The notes: generated from the sequence alone by a model not told the origin. 64,000 bases of DNA from Rhipicephalus microplus (GCF_043290135.1 NW_027464602.1:2108001-2172000), one strand, 5' to 3'; counted from the first letter of the stretch, positions 47,045 to 59,968 are shown. Translations and numbers: made by a program.

Positions 47045-47112
47045 GCAGTTTTTGGCGCCTATTGGTCGAGCAGTTTTTGGCGCCTATTGGCGCAGTTTTT
47101 GGCGCCTATTGG
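47045..47112 (+). repeat. Three copies of a 21-bp E2F-like/CCAAT motif
   Basis: The 21-bp unit at 47,045-47,065, 47,070-47,090 and 47,092-47,112 contains TTTTTGGCGCC, fitting the E2F consensus TTTSGCGC, immediately followed by TATTGG (inverted CCAAT). Copies are identical, spaced 25 and 22 bp. Looks like a composite promoter element, but no gene start is evident next to it. Confidence 0.6.
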
Positions 47113-49667
47113 ACACACACACAAAAACTTATGCAAAGACATGCTGTTCACACATAGCAAAAAAAAAAAAGTCCGCAGTAATGGTGCTTGCGCTGCTGTG
47201 AATACTGTCGCTCGTATCATTTGAGCTAGTTAAAAAGGGCTGGGGGCAAGTGGTGTTTCAAAATGTACCGAATTCGGTGGCGTTATGAATTAATTACCAA
47301 GCGTGCTAGTAACTTTTTTCTCGGTGAAAATGCGAAGTTCTACACGATGTGCGAGATGGGGAAAGCCACATTACAAAGTGTTGTATGAAACGTGAGAAAT
47401 TATAACAAAGACTGAAAAGGCTTCAGATGTCTCGGTACTTTATTTTGTAATGCGAGTGAGCTATTACACAAATTAGATCAACTGGTTTAGACAAAGGAAC
47501 AGCAAAAGTATCACAAGTATTTATTCTCCATGCCAAAGGCAAACATGTAATGAGCTGCAACCCTCAGTCAATTATAATCTGATGGAAATAGCAAGCCCAC
47601 TTTAAAACACTTGTCACCTTTTTGGAAATTATTGCTATTAGGCATCAGAGATGCACAAGATATGGAAGAAGATGGCGCTCAGTGATCTTTCATGCAGTCT
47701 CTGACTGCAGTACATGTATTCTGAAAGTTGCACGAGATTGTCATGCTCAAACTGGTCCTGTGTGTTATGGGAATGACAAAATGGCCAAGCCATTCAACAT
47801 AAAAACATAAAGTGCTTATTTTGATCAGATTTTTATTGTTAAATTACATCATATATACAATATTGTGAAGAGAATTCAGTCTGTGATTGTGGTAATGATG
47901 TGGGCTTGTGCCTTTTACACACAATAAAAATTTCTCCAAAAGATAGAGGCTTCAATGTGGACGCAGGATGGAACTGACAGGCACGTTGCACATGCAGAAA
48001 CATATAAAACACGCTCCAGTCTAGTGTCTGTTCACGCACCGACAGCACACTCACTAACTCACGGCACATCAGCTGTGCAGCGACGACGCTGTCACCATAG
48101 ATCCCGGTGTATATCGGGACAGAGCCCCAGTGCTAAGATGAACGTGCCTTAGATTAACCACACAGATGCCTTCAAGGAACATGGTTCCTATCTAGGCAAC
48201 TCAAGCTGGAGCTATTGCAGACAGTCTAGCACATGCACTGCTCATCGGCACCTAGTATGTTCAGCTGTGGACATATAGGGAAGCTCGGTGAGGTTGCTTC
48301 TAAGCAAGTGTCCAGGCATAGCAGTAACACAGTCAGGCTCTTCAAGTCTGAAAAAGCAGTGGTATGGAGTGCACTGATGGAGCACAGTGTCAACACAGTC
48401 TTCATTCAATGATGGTTTGTGTGATTAATAATTTTTGGATGTTATTCTTTCACTTCATAAATCAAGTCAAATACAGACATAATAGAATGCGTCGTGTTCT
48501 TCATCAGCATCATCAAGGTTATTGACGGTGTTCGAGTAAGCAATCTACAGATAGAATATATAAGTGAGTACGGAAATGTTTGCATGCGCAGCTCATTGAC
48601 CGAACATTCCGAATACGTTTTTCAAAAGTGTCAGACAGCATGGCACGTGGCCAGTGACTGCAGTGAAGTGTCTTCCATATAAAAGTGGTTAGCCTTTCAC
48701 AACCGACCAAATAGGATCACTGTTTGTCTTGATGTTTCTTTGTCCTCTTGTTAATGAATTGAAACCAATTTGCCCAAATATCCGTGTTGCCCACGCTCTG
48801 TAATAACAAAATGGTTGACAAAGTGTGGGTGCTGTAACAGATTCCCTTAGCACTTATGTGTGTACGCTTCATTCCCTCTCCTGCAATCCAAGCTAAGCAG
48901 GAGGAGAGGGCAACTGCAAAAAAGTGGGGAAGGGGTACAAGGAGACGATGACAGACTACAATGATGAATTGAGTTGGTCATAACTGTTTTTATTGCCAGG
49001 TAGTATGGTGTGACCTGTGGCAGGCCGATGGAGAGGCCTGGCAACACGATGGTGTGTAGAGTGGTGGCAAAACGCAGACGAAACTCTGGCGATACTAGAG
49101 AATGTTGTCCAACATTTATTTTACCACATTTTTAAAGGAGGGGAAAAAGGGGTTATTGGCAAGCATTTCATGAGTCACATGACTTGTGTGGCCACACAGT
49201 TTGGCTACAGAAAACGGACATCATTGGACACCTCGCTCCATCCAGTGGCATAGACAGGCATCATGAATACACTGGTGAATTGAAATGACACCCGAGGTTG
49301 CACGACACAATAGGAAAGAGGCTATTCCATGAAAAAGGGGGGGGGAGGGGTTGTACATGTGTCTTTGAATTATGGTTGTCAGAGTGTATTAAACTTTTTA
49401 ATATGGTGTGACTGCACATTTTCTATATCTTGGGGACTGGTAGTTTGTAGGATGTAAAGTTTGAGGTATACAGTTGAAGTCGTGAACTGCTACAATAAAA
49501 TGTTGTGCCAGTGCTTTTGGTTATTTTTTCCCTGTGTCCATGCGACGCCTATTCAATCTAACATTAACAGCTTGTCCTGTTTTGCCAACGTACCACTTGT
49601 GACAATGTACTATCGATCTTCAACATTTCAACTAGTAACAGTAAAGCTGTATTTTATGTGATGTGTA
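47113..49667. other. No gene recognised; G-run
   Basis: No supported coding sequence. A G-rich run GGGGGGGGGAGGGG lies at 49,337-49,350. Confidence 0.45.
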
Positions 49668-49845
49668 TCAATCAATCATTTTATTTCCTTTTGATTAGGA
49701 GGAGTACAGGACTAAAAGTTTAAGAGCTTGGCGAGGTCCCAATTCCGTTCACACGTTGGCAAAGCAGCAGGAATGGCAGACAATCATGCATGAATAATAT
49801 CAAGTAAACTTATACGAATAACACTGCAAAAACTATTACAAAAAT
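49668..49845 (-). mobile_element. LINE 3'-end fragment
   Basis: The minus strand ends 'aaggaaataaaatgattgat', a LINE-like 3' tail with ATTG repeats, next to the longer LINE that starts at about 49,846. Only 3' UTR-like sequence is visible. Confidence 0.4.
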
Positions 49846-51860
49846 AATTCATTTCATTTATTGGTACCCTCAGGACCGGGAGGTATTACAGAAGGGAGTG
49901 GTATTAGCACAAAAAGAAAAAAAAAGGAATGCTGAAATGCAGCAATGGATATGCAGTTATTACAGTGGTGCGGCTCCTACTCACACAGTCTTAGCTAATG
50001 GCGTTTTTAAACAATTCATGATCTTGGATAGTTGCTATTGATGGGGGAAAATGATTCCATTCGATGCTCGTGCGTGGTAGGAATGATGTGTGGCAGCCAT
50101 TTGTTCTGCATAATGGAACTCCGACCTTGTGACGATGATCTAGACGAGGTGATACATAATCTGGTAGTGAAATAAGTTCATTATGTAATTGGGGATGGTG
50201 ATATATTTTGTGAAAAAGACACAAACGAAGAAACTGACGGCGAGATGCTAAAGATGGTAGGTTCAAGCTAGATTTCATTGCCGATATGCTTGCGGTGCGG
50301 TTATAGTTGGAAAAAATAAAGCGGGTAGAATTATTTTGAACCGTTTCGACTGAGTGTAATAGATTGGCAGGTACAGGATCCCAAATCGAGGCAGCATATT
50401 CTAATTTAGGGTGAACCAATGTTTTGTAGAGGGTGAGTTTTAAGGAAAAAGGAGCTTTAGCAAAGTTGCGACGTAGGTACCCAAGCATTCTGTTTGCTTT
50501 TCCAATTATGTGTTTTATTTATTTATTTATTTATCTCTCTGTCATCTCTCATGTGTTCAGTGTGGATTGCCCAATTTAAAGGGCTGGTTATGTGTAAGCC
50601 TAGATATTTATAGCTAGAAACGGTATCCAATGCAAGATCATTGAGAGAGTAGGTAGGAGGTGAATTAGTTGTTCTAGACACTCTCATAACCTTGCACTTG
50701 TTGACGTTGAGTTGCATTAACCATTTTTGACACCAAATTGAGACAGCAGTAAGGTCAGTTTGAAGAGCAGTTACGTCGGCATCGGAGCTTAATTCACGGA
50801 ATATTACACAGTCATCAGCAAATAGGTGCACATGAGAGTAAAGACACGTAGGTAAGTCGTTAACATAAATAAGAAAAAGAAGAGGACCAAGCACTGACCC
50901 TTGCGGTACTCCAGATTGAACATCGGTGTGGCGGCTATTCACCGCGTTAGCAGCAACATACTGAGAACGATTGTTAAGAAAGAATTCAATCCAAGTTAGT
51001 AATTTCCTGTCAAGGTTTAGTTGATGTAATTTGTGCATTAATAAACTGTGGGAAACCTTGTCGAACGCTTTAGAAAAATCCAAAAATATGCAGTCGGCCT
51101 GAGAAGAGTGATCCAGTATAACGTTCAGTTTATGTGTGAAAGATGCCAGTTGGGTCTCGCAGGAGTATGTTTTTCGGAAACCATGTGTGCTAGGGTAAAG
51201 AATGAATTAGATTCGAGAAGTTTTACAAGGTTCGAAAATAAGATGTGTTCCAATATTTTGCACGGTATACTGGTAAGTGATATAGGTCAGTAATTAAGTG
51301 GAGAATGGCGGTTACCAGCTTTGTGAAATGGAGTCACCTTCCCGATCTTCCATTCAGCGGGCAAGCAACCTTGGTTGAGTGACTGCTGAAAGATCATTGT
51401 TAGTATGACCGATGAAGAAGCACACGTACTCTAAGAATTTCGGGTCAATTTGGTCACAACCAGGAGCGGAAGACAATCTTAAGGACCTAATTATCGCTTC
51501 AACACCACTGCAATCGATACATATTGGAGGCATAGTGGGATGGGGAAAGGGTTCTGCGTTAGGTAAAACATCATTTGCATCAAGGGAAAAGTGAGAGGAA
51601 AAAACATCGTTTAAAATGTTTGCACATAAGTCAAAAGGAATTTGATTTCCGCTAGCATCTTCTAGGGTGATTGCGTCGTCGGGTTTAGGGTTTATTGTGC
51701 GCCAGAATTTTTTAATATCGTTCGTTAGCATGGATGGTAACACGTTTTGTAAGTAATAACTTTTGGCCTTTTTTAGTGCTGTTACATAATTTTTAGACGC
51801 GAGCTTGTAGGCATTCCAGCGTTCTTCATTCCCGCATTTCTTGGCGTCATCAAATTAAAC
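49846..51860 (-). pseudogene. L2/CR1/Jockey-type LINE, 5' truncated, frameshifted
   Basis: Minus-strand pieces: pre-RT 'FDDAKKCGNEERWNAYKLAS' to about 51,354; a broken stretch with 'NY*PISLTS' and frame-shifted 'RKTYSCETQL' (51,083-51,354); RT core at 50,523-51,083 with 'DFSKAFDKVSH', GVPQGSVLGPLLF and FADD; thumb and C-terminus at 49,991-50,488 with MLGYLRRNF and HPKLEYAASIWDP. An internal stop, two frameshifts and a TTTA microsatellite (about 50,513-50,532) inside the coding region disable it. It lacks the endonuclease. It differs from the intact LINE at 27.7 kb and is closer to the remnant at 43-45 kb. Confidence 0.82.
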
Positions 51861-52475
51861 GTCATCTCTCATTTTCTCCTTTCAATGGATGCCATCTTGT
51901 CTAGGAAGTTAATTTCACTGGAAGAACATGAATAGTGAATTTAATACTAGAGTGAAACTTGTTATAGTGGTCAAAGAATGTGTTTAGTGCTCTTGTGCCA
52001 TGTCCCTATATAATAAATATGTAGAATACGTGATAGAGATAAACAACTCTGAATCAGCAGGCATTACGAATGGTAATTGGCAAGCCTGATGAGCCATCTA
52101 GAGGAGTCACTCTAGGCAGTGGGAAGCAACCAGAAATTGCGCATAAAACACCATGCTGCCATTGAGCTGCCGTCAGGGCGTCTGTTACAGCTCTCCAGAG
52201 AAGACACATCCATTGCTAATCCTGTGGGCATCGATCACAAGGCGGCAGAACTCCTTTACCAGGACAGCAACTTGGGGAAGAAATTGCTCAACTGTTTTGG
52301 CAAAATACACCTGCAGGTGGAATAGTTGAAAAAAAAAAGAAGACTGTTGAAGTAGTTGAAAAACAGGACCGAGTGGCTTGCCGACTTGATCGGCTTCTTC
52401 CGTAACCTGGTGAGAAAGATGTTGCACTTGTACTATGGTTGCCTTCATGCCTGATTTTCTGTCTTTTCTAGCATA
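51861..52475. other. No gene recognised
   Basis: No supported coding region. Its left edge may continue the decayed 5' side of the LINE. Confidence 0.4.
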
Positions 52476-52661
52476 CAGTAGACTCTCAGTAAATGGAAAT
52501 CTGTAAAACTGAACTGCTGCTTGAATGGAACAACTTTCTCTGTTATGATTGGTTTCATACTGGAATGCTGCACCCCACTTCACCTCTCAGTAAACAGAAC
52601 TCCTGTTAAATGAAACACATTTTCCCGGTCTCTTCAGGTTCCATTCAATGAGAATCTACTG
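52476..52661. mobile_element. pogo/Tigger-like MITE, 186 bp
   Basis: Ends CAGTAGACTCTCAGTAAATGGA and, reversed, CAGTAGATTCTCATTGAATGGA, both preceded by TA (52,474-52,475 and 52,662-52,663). CAGTAGACTC-type ends with TA target duplications are characteristic of pogo/Tigger elements. No coding capacity. Confidence 0.7.
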
Positions 52662-52798
52662 TATATGATCTGCAAGATGTAACATCCCTGCAAGCTTGTA
52701 CCATGGGCAGCTGTCCTGTCAAAGCATGATCGTGACCATATGCACCCATGGGAACATCGTGCCTCAGCCAGGAATGCCACGCGCACGCACCATTGTAC

Positions 52799-52810
52799 AC
52801 ACACACACAC
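52799..52810. repeat. Short (AC)n microsatellite
   Basis: ACACACACACAC tract just downstream of the 3' end of the minus-strand gene. Confidence 0.6.
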
Positions 52811-52858
52811 TCAATCTTCTGCCCCGAGTAGTCACTAGGTAGTCACTAGAACATCACT

Positions 52859-55800
52859 TCAATGGCCATAGCCATGCAGCTTCACATGAGGAATGTTCTG
52901 GCTCACACTTTGCTGCAGCACATGGCGCCTCTTCTTTGCCCGTTTGGGTGAAGGGCCACTCGCTGGTCGTCCTGCAGCTACTCGCTTGGAGCCTCTAGTT
53001 AGTCCTGGACGTCGTCTTGAAATTGCTGTTGGCTGCACTTTAATATATCGTCCACGACGTAAACCCAGACCTAAAGCAGCGTTCATTGCCATCATGGCAC
53101 CAACACCGCGCTTCTGCTCTTGGAGTCTTCGGAGGCGTTTAGTGCCGCTGAGGAGGTGCCTTCTGTAGACTGCATTGCTTTTCTCCTCTGCATGAACTCG
53201 CCGTAACTGCTCAATCAGCGCTTCAAGGCTGTTGTCTGCATCCTATAACAATCGTCACTTTATTAGGTATAGCTTCAAACATTAGGTTTTCAAATACTGG
53301 AAGCACAGTATTTTCTCAATAGTCTCCCAGTACACACTTCGGTACTTTTTAAGAACACTGAAGATACCTTTTTTTATCAAGATAGACCTCATAATTTAAG
53401 AAGCAATAACACATATTTATTTACAATGGCATGCCATAAAGGAGTACCGACACGATTTTCAGACACCGAAAAGAAACATTCTTCATTTCTACGGTGTGCG
53501 CTATTAACACTCTCTACACACCAGGCAACATGAATGAAATATTTAAATTTGAATTCAAAGTATTTATTGCCCAGCATCTCTAAGACAATCTCTCTGCAGT
53601 GGACATCATCACAGTACAACACAGTTACTAAGTTTGCGAAACCTGCGTCCTGCATGCAGCTTAAATAGCAGAAATCGCTGTCAGTCTTGGATGACATCTT
53701 ACTCATCCTTTAGGTGAACATGTGCATATGACAGCAGAATGACAGCTGCTGCTACTAAGTTGCGAGCCGCAGTCTTTTTTGACGACTTCTGTTGACAAGT
53801 CAGAGCAGGCAAGTCACTAAGTATCTGTGGATGTAACCTGTGGATGATGCAATCGCACTTTTTACCGTGTGCCGCAGCTTCGTAGTGTAATCGAAATGGT
53901 TACCACAGTGGCTTATAAAAGAGCTGTATCAGGGAATCGCACACTGTGAAATGCTAGCGGGCGACTTCCAGAACAATTGTTTTTAAGGCTTTGGGGTGTA
54001 AGCATAGGCCAACCACCAAGTGTTAAAAAAAACAAAAAAAGTGAGATGCAGTAGTCAAATGACTGAATGGATCAGTCTTGTGAGTAACCATCTGCAAAAG
54101 TATCAGATTCCCCCTTTTGCTAAGATACAAATGTGGTTACATAATACTGACTTTTTCTCCAGATACCATGCCTAGTACAGCTAAACCCCTTAATAAGTGG
54201 CATTCTCCGGGCAGCAATTCTTGTCTCTTAATACAGATTACCACGTATGCATTTTTCCTATCAATCCGTATTTTACTCTAAGCACACTGGTGTTTCTTAT
54301 ATCCATTTGTCTCTTATATCAGTGTCTCTTATAAAAGGTTTCAACTATAGTACTCTTTATCTACTAAAACACTATCTTATTCTTACATAATGGAGGTAAT
54401 CACATGACGTCATATGCAAGAGGCCCTAGCATGGAAGTCGCCATATTTGTGCTTTCGCGCATAAACATCATCATTCCACAACCAAAGTTCTTGGCAGTGT
54501 GTGTTTTGCTAATATTTTCATAAGAAAATGGGTTAGTGATGTGCACCGCCACCAAATAACACGCTGTCATAACCCAGATCACTGACCGACCAGGGCTATG
54601 GCAGCGCACGCACTGGTGCTTCCTGGCAGGAAGAGCTCATTGAATACCTCTTATCAAAACTAGGTAGTTGAGAATGCTGTCTGCAGAGTAATTTTGCAGA
54701 AGATGGTCCACACTCTAAGGTTGCCTGCACAACAATTACAGATACTAATGACTTATGGGTCAATAGCAGGTCATTTGCTTCATGGGCGTTAGACCTGTGC
54801 ATGTTGCCTCAATGCTTCCGACGAAAAATTGGGCAGAAAGAAGTAATGACCGCATGAAGAGGTACAGCAACTGGTACATGACTGAAGCACAGTTAATGTA
54901 AAGAATTCTTTTTACATTGGTATTCAAGCAAGCATCTGAAAAAAGGTTGAGTGAGGGAGAATACAGGAAGACATATTTTTTGAAGACTTGAATCGGCTGA
55001 ATAAATAACTAGTTATGAAAATATTGATTTGTATGACCTTTGTTTTTATTTCAATGAAAAATTGTGTGTTACATTGGGCTGCAGGGGCTCCACATCCACT
55101 TATTTGACGACAGCTTTTATGGTATCATTTTGAAAAGTTGTATGCCGATGCGAGCTAGAATCTCATCCACACCATGTAAATGCTGGAATTAAGCACCCCA
55201 GGGTGTAGCTGTAGTGTGCTGTGACCATTGAGCTGTTGTTGACCCAAATGTTTGGTGACAAGCCATTAATAGCCCACATATAGTTCCAAATGCTAACTGT
55301 ACAGCATTGATGAGTAATAGTCAGAGGAGCACCACCTGCAACTCTGTAACCTGAGGTGCAGTTAGCCCAAGAGATAGTTGAAAAGCTTGTATGGTACTCA
55401 GTTGTTTTGTGAAAATGAAGCTCTGGGATGTGGTACTCATTTTCTGTTTTGCCACAAATTTATTATCCAGTGTTCTTAGCAATTTAGCAATTAGTAATTT
55501 AAGCTGGAAGTGAATATTATAGAGCAAAATAAACAGTCAGAACTTGTTCCACTTTTTTCATCTATTCGTCACTAGAAACTTTCATAAACAGGCAAACATA
55601 TTTACTAAGTGACACCTAGTATGCAATTAATATAGAGGCATGTTGAAGTATTCAAACCGTTTTCACTGTGGGAATGAATGATAGTTTTTTCATAAAGAGA
55701 TCTCTGTGCACTGATTTTATGTGCTTCTCAATTTCGTTACAAGCAAAATTATGGCATGTCATCCTGCATCGGCTACACATTGTTACAGCACCCTGGTGAT

Positions 55801-58800
55801 GACATTATGACCCTTTACGAAAGAAAGTAGCTCTGTTCGTCATTACTCTATGCTGAACTTTTTTGCTAGCATTGGGTGTCATCTATAGCTTGTGAGTAGT
55901 GGCAATAATGTTGCTTCTACTATATGCAACTGCGTGATGTATGACTTTTCATTCTAGGAACTTGTATGGATTCCCTTTGAAACATTGGCCACAATATTAC
56001 ACGAATGTCTCATTTTAATATTGTAAACTTTACTGAACTGTTATAAGATTGGATGTATTATCTTTTGTGACTGAAAACGCTAAGTGTGGTACCTCTACAG
56101 CTCTCTTAGTGCTTTAGCAGTGTCCAAAATCTGTGAATTAAGTGCTGCACTGACAGAACATTTTAGAAAATTGGTTTCAAGATCTGTTGTAACTAAAAGT
56201 CTTCTAAAAATGCATGCAAATTAGGGCTTAGGATTTTAATAGCTTTTAATAATGCAAATATAATAATAATAATAATAATAATAATGTTTTATGTCTCAAA
56301 ACCACGATATCATGACACTATATACGGAGACAACCATAATTTTGCCCACCTGGTGTTCTTAAACACACCTAAATCTAAGCAGACAGGTTTCTAGCATCTT
56401 GGCTCCATTGAAATGCAACTGCCCTAGCCAGGATTCAATTCTGCGACCTTTGGGTTGGCAGTCAAGCACCATAACCACTAGACAGCTGTAGCAAGTATGG
56501 AACGTATGGTGTAAGTGCAGTGCTGTAATAGTCAACTCACCATGTTTAGCATAAAGTGGCATCTCAGCTATCTTTAAGAGGGGGTCTACATCCTTTCCAA
56601 AGTTTTTTTCTCTGCAGAGCCTGTGCCAGTAGTATATGGCAGGAGGCAATGGGTTCACTGCAGAGTTGGCAACGAGGGCATACCCATCTTCTTGCACAAG
56701 CAATTTGCTCTCGTGAAGCCTGGTGGCTTCAGCTGGTGACATGCCGCTGTCAAAGTATGCCAAAAAGGTCTCTCTGGTCTGCATTGTTGGAGTAAGACGA
56801 GAAAGTGCGTCTGCTGCTGCAGTGCTGTGGCTGTGGTTTTTGTGATGAAAGAGCTTTATCACAGCTGGCAGTGGCTTTTCCCCACGTAAAAGGGCATCAT
56901 TACGTTTTGTATTTCTGTTGACCTTCTTGATTTTCAGGTCAATCTTTGCTGGACAGTGTGCTGCAGCCTCACCACATGATTTTTCCTGCTTTGCCTCTTT
57001 GCAGCGCCATACTTTGTGGAACACCATCCTGCAAAGCAGTACGAATTTAGAATTTCAGTGACAGCAACGAAAGGGGTCTGCTTTGCCTGCAAATGCCATT
57101 TGATCAAAGGAAAAATACACCAGTTACTTGAGCACTTACTAGGTACCTGCACAAATCTCCTTGCAGTGCGTTTAACCCTTTTAGACGCTTTGTACACAAT
57201 TGGGTACATCACTTGTTTTTGCTAGTTGTGTCAACTAGGGGCTAAAAAAGTGCAAGATACAATGAAGTTTAGATGAAATAATCAACCTCCTCCCTAATAA
57301 ACATGTCTTTAACTTCAGTTTTCACACTACTGTTGCATATAATCACTTTTCCAGAAGCACTACCATAGTCGACGAGTCATTCAATGCAGCGCTTCGCTGG
57401 AGCCACTTCGAAATATCTTTTTTTCTTTTCTCAATATCCTTAAAATGAGAAACCAATATCCAGTATATATCTAGTCTGAGATTTCGTTCTATATATACAA
57501 GAATCAAATATGAATGTCTTTAGAATAAGTAGATGTTTCATAAAAGCTCAATTTCAATTAACTGCTATGAAATCCCTAATCAATCTATTATAAAATTATT
57601 GTTGCAATAGAATATAGACAGCCTTGAAATCATGTGTCAATTTGACGCATTTACAGGCAGTTCTTCACAGGTGGCATCTGAAAGGATGAACTCAACAAAC
57701 CTGCCAAAAACACAATGATTAATTTTACTTTTTGCATTACCGAAGCACATTTAAGACATTTTCAGCTTGTAGGTTAGAGTTTGACGACAGTTCAGATGGT
57801 GAGGAAACATGATAATAAAGTTCCAGTCACTCAACAAGTTTAGGCGAAAACAAATGAGAGACGTTTCGGGACTAGTACAGGTGCCTAGTAGTAATCAAGG
57901 GGCTCTTACAGATCTCAGGGTGTCTCTCGTGAGTTTTCATTTTCACTTGTTCAGTGACTGCATTGTCATCATTAGGATAAATAAATCACGGAAAATGCCA
58001 ATCCTGCTGCAAAGCTACTAGCTACCGTGGACACATCTTAGAGGCTTGCCACAACACTTGAAATTTGAACAAGAGATCACAGTTGTAAAGCCTGCACAAA
58101 CTCTGCATTTGAATTTATCGTGACCATCAGCTCTTATTTGTGCAAGCTGTAACTTTATGGCACTTGATGCTCTCACAATTCCAAGAAAAGGGGATTCAGT
58201 CAATTAGTTTTCTGGCACAGTAATTGTTGAGTGAGACAATTTCACTAAATATTTTGCTAATGAATTGCTTTTGTATTAGCCAAACCGGGGGGAGTCGAGA
58301 GACACTCTCACAATAGCTTCCTGGAATCGGCACAAAGTTAAAAGTTGGCATTGGGGATCTAAGCTAGTCACTGCAGTCTCTACTGTGCCTGTAGTTCATC
58401 TGGGATGTGCAGGGGGGGGGGGAGGGGGGGGGGTAATACAACTTTTTTCTCAACTATTTCACAGTCCCAGAATACATGCTTTGAGGTGGTTCCTCTATTA
58501 TTATAGAAGATACGTTTTGCCTCGCGGATGTAATTGCGAAAACTTACGGCCATGTTGTACCAGGTTTGTTTAAGTTTTCGTTCTTTTTTGTAGTGTTTCT
58601 GAGAAAAAGAAAAATGCACTCTATTCTGCCCCCCATGCGAGGACACTTGTAAGCGCATTAAGTTTTGGTTTGAAGGCAACTCCGGTGAATCACCTGAAGG
58701 GTGTCCAGTTTGTGGCTAGGCGGTGGGAATGCGCGTTTCGTTATTTCTATATATTTGAGAAATGTCACTGAATGAGCGGAGTCTAGTCCTCTCGTACCGA

Positions 58801-59135
58801 TCATCTCCTCGTTGTCCACAACCATTGAGGTGGCGCATCGTTGGACATTATCCGCAAAACATGAAGTTTTATCACCAGAGACGACGTAAGTTATTTTTGG
58901 AGTTATAAGATCATTTTTTGCATTACCTTTCACACTTTGCTGTTGGCTTGACGAAGTCTACAACCCATGACGTATTCGTCTTCAAGCCGTAGTCTTCTAC
59001 CCAGCTGCAGGCGTGACGTTCATCGGTGATGTTTGCTCGAAGCACGTCGACGTCAGGTGATGAGCTCTCATTGTCTTTGACGCATTCGATCGCGCTGTGC
59101 GCCGATGTTTCACACGCGCTGCTTTCACTAGCCAT
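52859..59135 (-). CDS. Three-exon gene, SWIM/MULE-type protein lacking core domain
   Basis: Exons (minus): 59,135-58,927, 57,028-56,541, 53,235-52,859. They join to 1,074 nt, 357 residues plus TGA. Start MASESSACET has a good context (GGCTATGG). Donors AAAG|GTAATG and CATG|GTGAGT; acceptors TTTGCAG|G and GATGCAG|A; phases 2 and 1 keep the frame. Exon 1 has 'CSWVEDYGLKTNTSWVVDF'; exon 2 begins MVFHKVWRC and continues 'CPAKIDLKIKKVN', 'LPAVIKLFHHKNHSH' (a Cys/His, FAR1/FLYWCH-like pattern) and 'FLAYFDSGMSPAEATRLHES'; exon 3 is basic (KRAKKRRH near the end) and probably nuclear. From memory this resembles flanks of arachnid SWIM/MULE transposase-like proteins whose middle catalytic part I cannot find in the 3.3-kb second intron. 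A domesticated transposon derivative or a partial model are both possible. Confidence 0.55.
56260..56492 (-). mobile_element. Old Ruka-like SINE in intron 2
   Basis: The minus strand has head 'gtctagtggttatggtgc', degenerate B box 'gaattgaatcctg', body 'tgtttaagaacaccaggtgg' and 'atcgtggttttgagac', then a (TAA)n tail at 56,260-56,284. Same order as the complete SINEs but strongly diverged. Lies just downstream of exon 2 of the minus-strand gene. Confidence 0.8.
57029..58926 (-). other. Intron 1 of the minus-strand gene; G-run
   Basis: AT-rich intron sequence without recognised coding content. It holds a G-rich tract at 58,412-58,433 (two G-runs split by one A) able to form four-stranded DNA. 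Confidence 0.45.
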
Positions 59136-59654
59136 AGCCGTACAACACACTGCGATCGCGGCGATCACGTCTTGAAACACGTGGTCACCAGAGTATTCCG
59201 CGCCGCTAAGTTAAAAAAAAAGGGGGGGGGGGAGGCGAGTAGTTCAACACAAAGGTGATCGCGTCGAGCGACAAGGCGAGGGCTCAAGACACTGGCGGCA
59301 CCAAATATACTTGAAAGCCAAGCGTGTTCACTGTAAAAAAAAAAAATCGCACAGTAGGACACAACGGCAGATCACTTCTTGCTGAAGGGCCAAGGCCGCA
59401 AAAAGGCGCAGGCGTCAACACAAATGTTCACTGAATTAAAAAAAAAATCACGCGCACAAAAAATGCACACTATACCACAAATTAGTCCAACGCCACGCCA
59501 AGCGCCTCTTCCTCAGTCAACGCGAGAGCAGTCCATGATGCACAGGTGGAGACGAAAATGCCACGGGCATTGAACGAAACAGCGCAAGCCTTTTCTTCCC
59601 ATCTGCGCTGAAAGGAACGGCCATTAGGGATTCCTTCAGGGCGCACTCCGAGAA

Positions 59655-59790
59655 CGAGAGTATTTCGTCATGAGGCGCGGCGGCCGTTGCTAGGCGCACG
59701 TCGCAGCGGCGTCTCTGCGAGAGTGTGACCAATAGCGCGCCGCTGCGGTTGCCATGCGTTGAACCTACTGCAGATTACAAATGCGCTGCC
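59655..59790 (-). promoter_or_regulatory. Putative promoter region, CCAAT and GC blocks
   Basis: CpG-rich segment with CCAAT ('gtgaccaatagcgcg', 59,725-59,739) and 'gcggttgccatgcg', about 0.5 kb upstream of the minus-strand start at 59,135. It is repeated inverted at 34,879-35,015. It may drive transcription in both directions. No TATA box seen. Confidence 0.4.
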
Positions 59791-59821
59791 CGGGTGGAGC
59801 GACTGATGCCCAGATGGAGGA

Positions 59822-59968
59822 ATGTCAACCCGATGCCTTTTGTGTTGGCCGTTCTGGCAGTTCCGCCGACTTTATAGGAAGAGACGACCCCGTCGCTTGT
59901 CCTCTTCTCTTTTCCTTCGCGCATCAGTGACAACATTGACGGACGACGTGTTCGACTTCACCGTGCAC
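59822..59968 (+). other. Candidate plus-strand first exon (weak)
   Basis: ATG after 'ggagga' opens 49 codons ending exactly before a consensus donor CAC|GTGAGT. The peptide is Arg-rich early (RRLYRKRRPRR) and ends TLTDDVFDFTVH. It would be divergent to the minus-strand gene across the CpG-rich region. No following exon recognised; it could equally be 5' UTR. Confidence 0.25.

Noticed and set aside
53389..53706. 105-codon minus-strand frame inside intron 2
   Set aside because: No similarity recognised and no splice signals that would keep the frame with exons 2 and 3.
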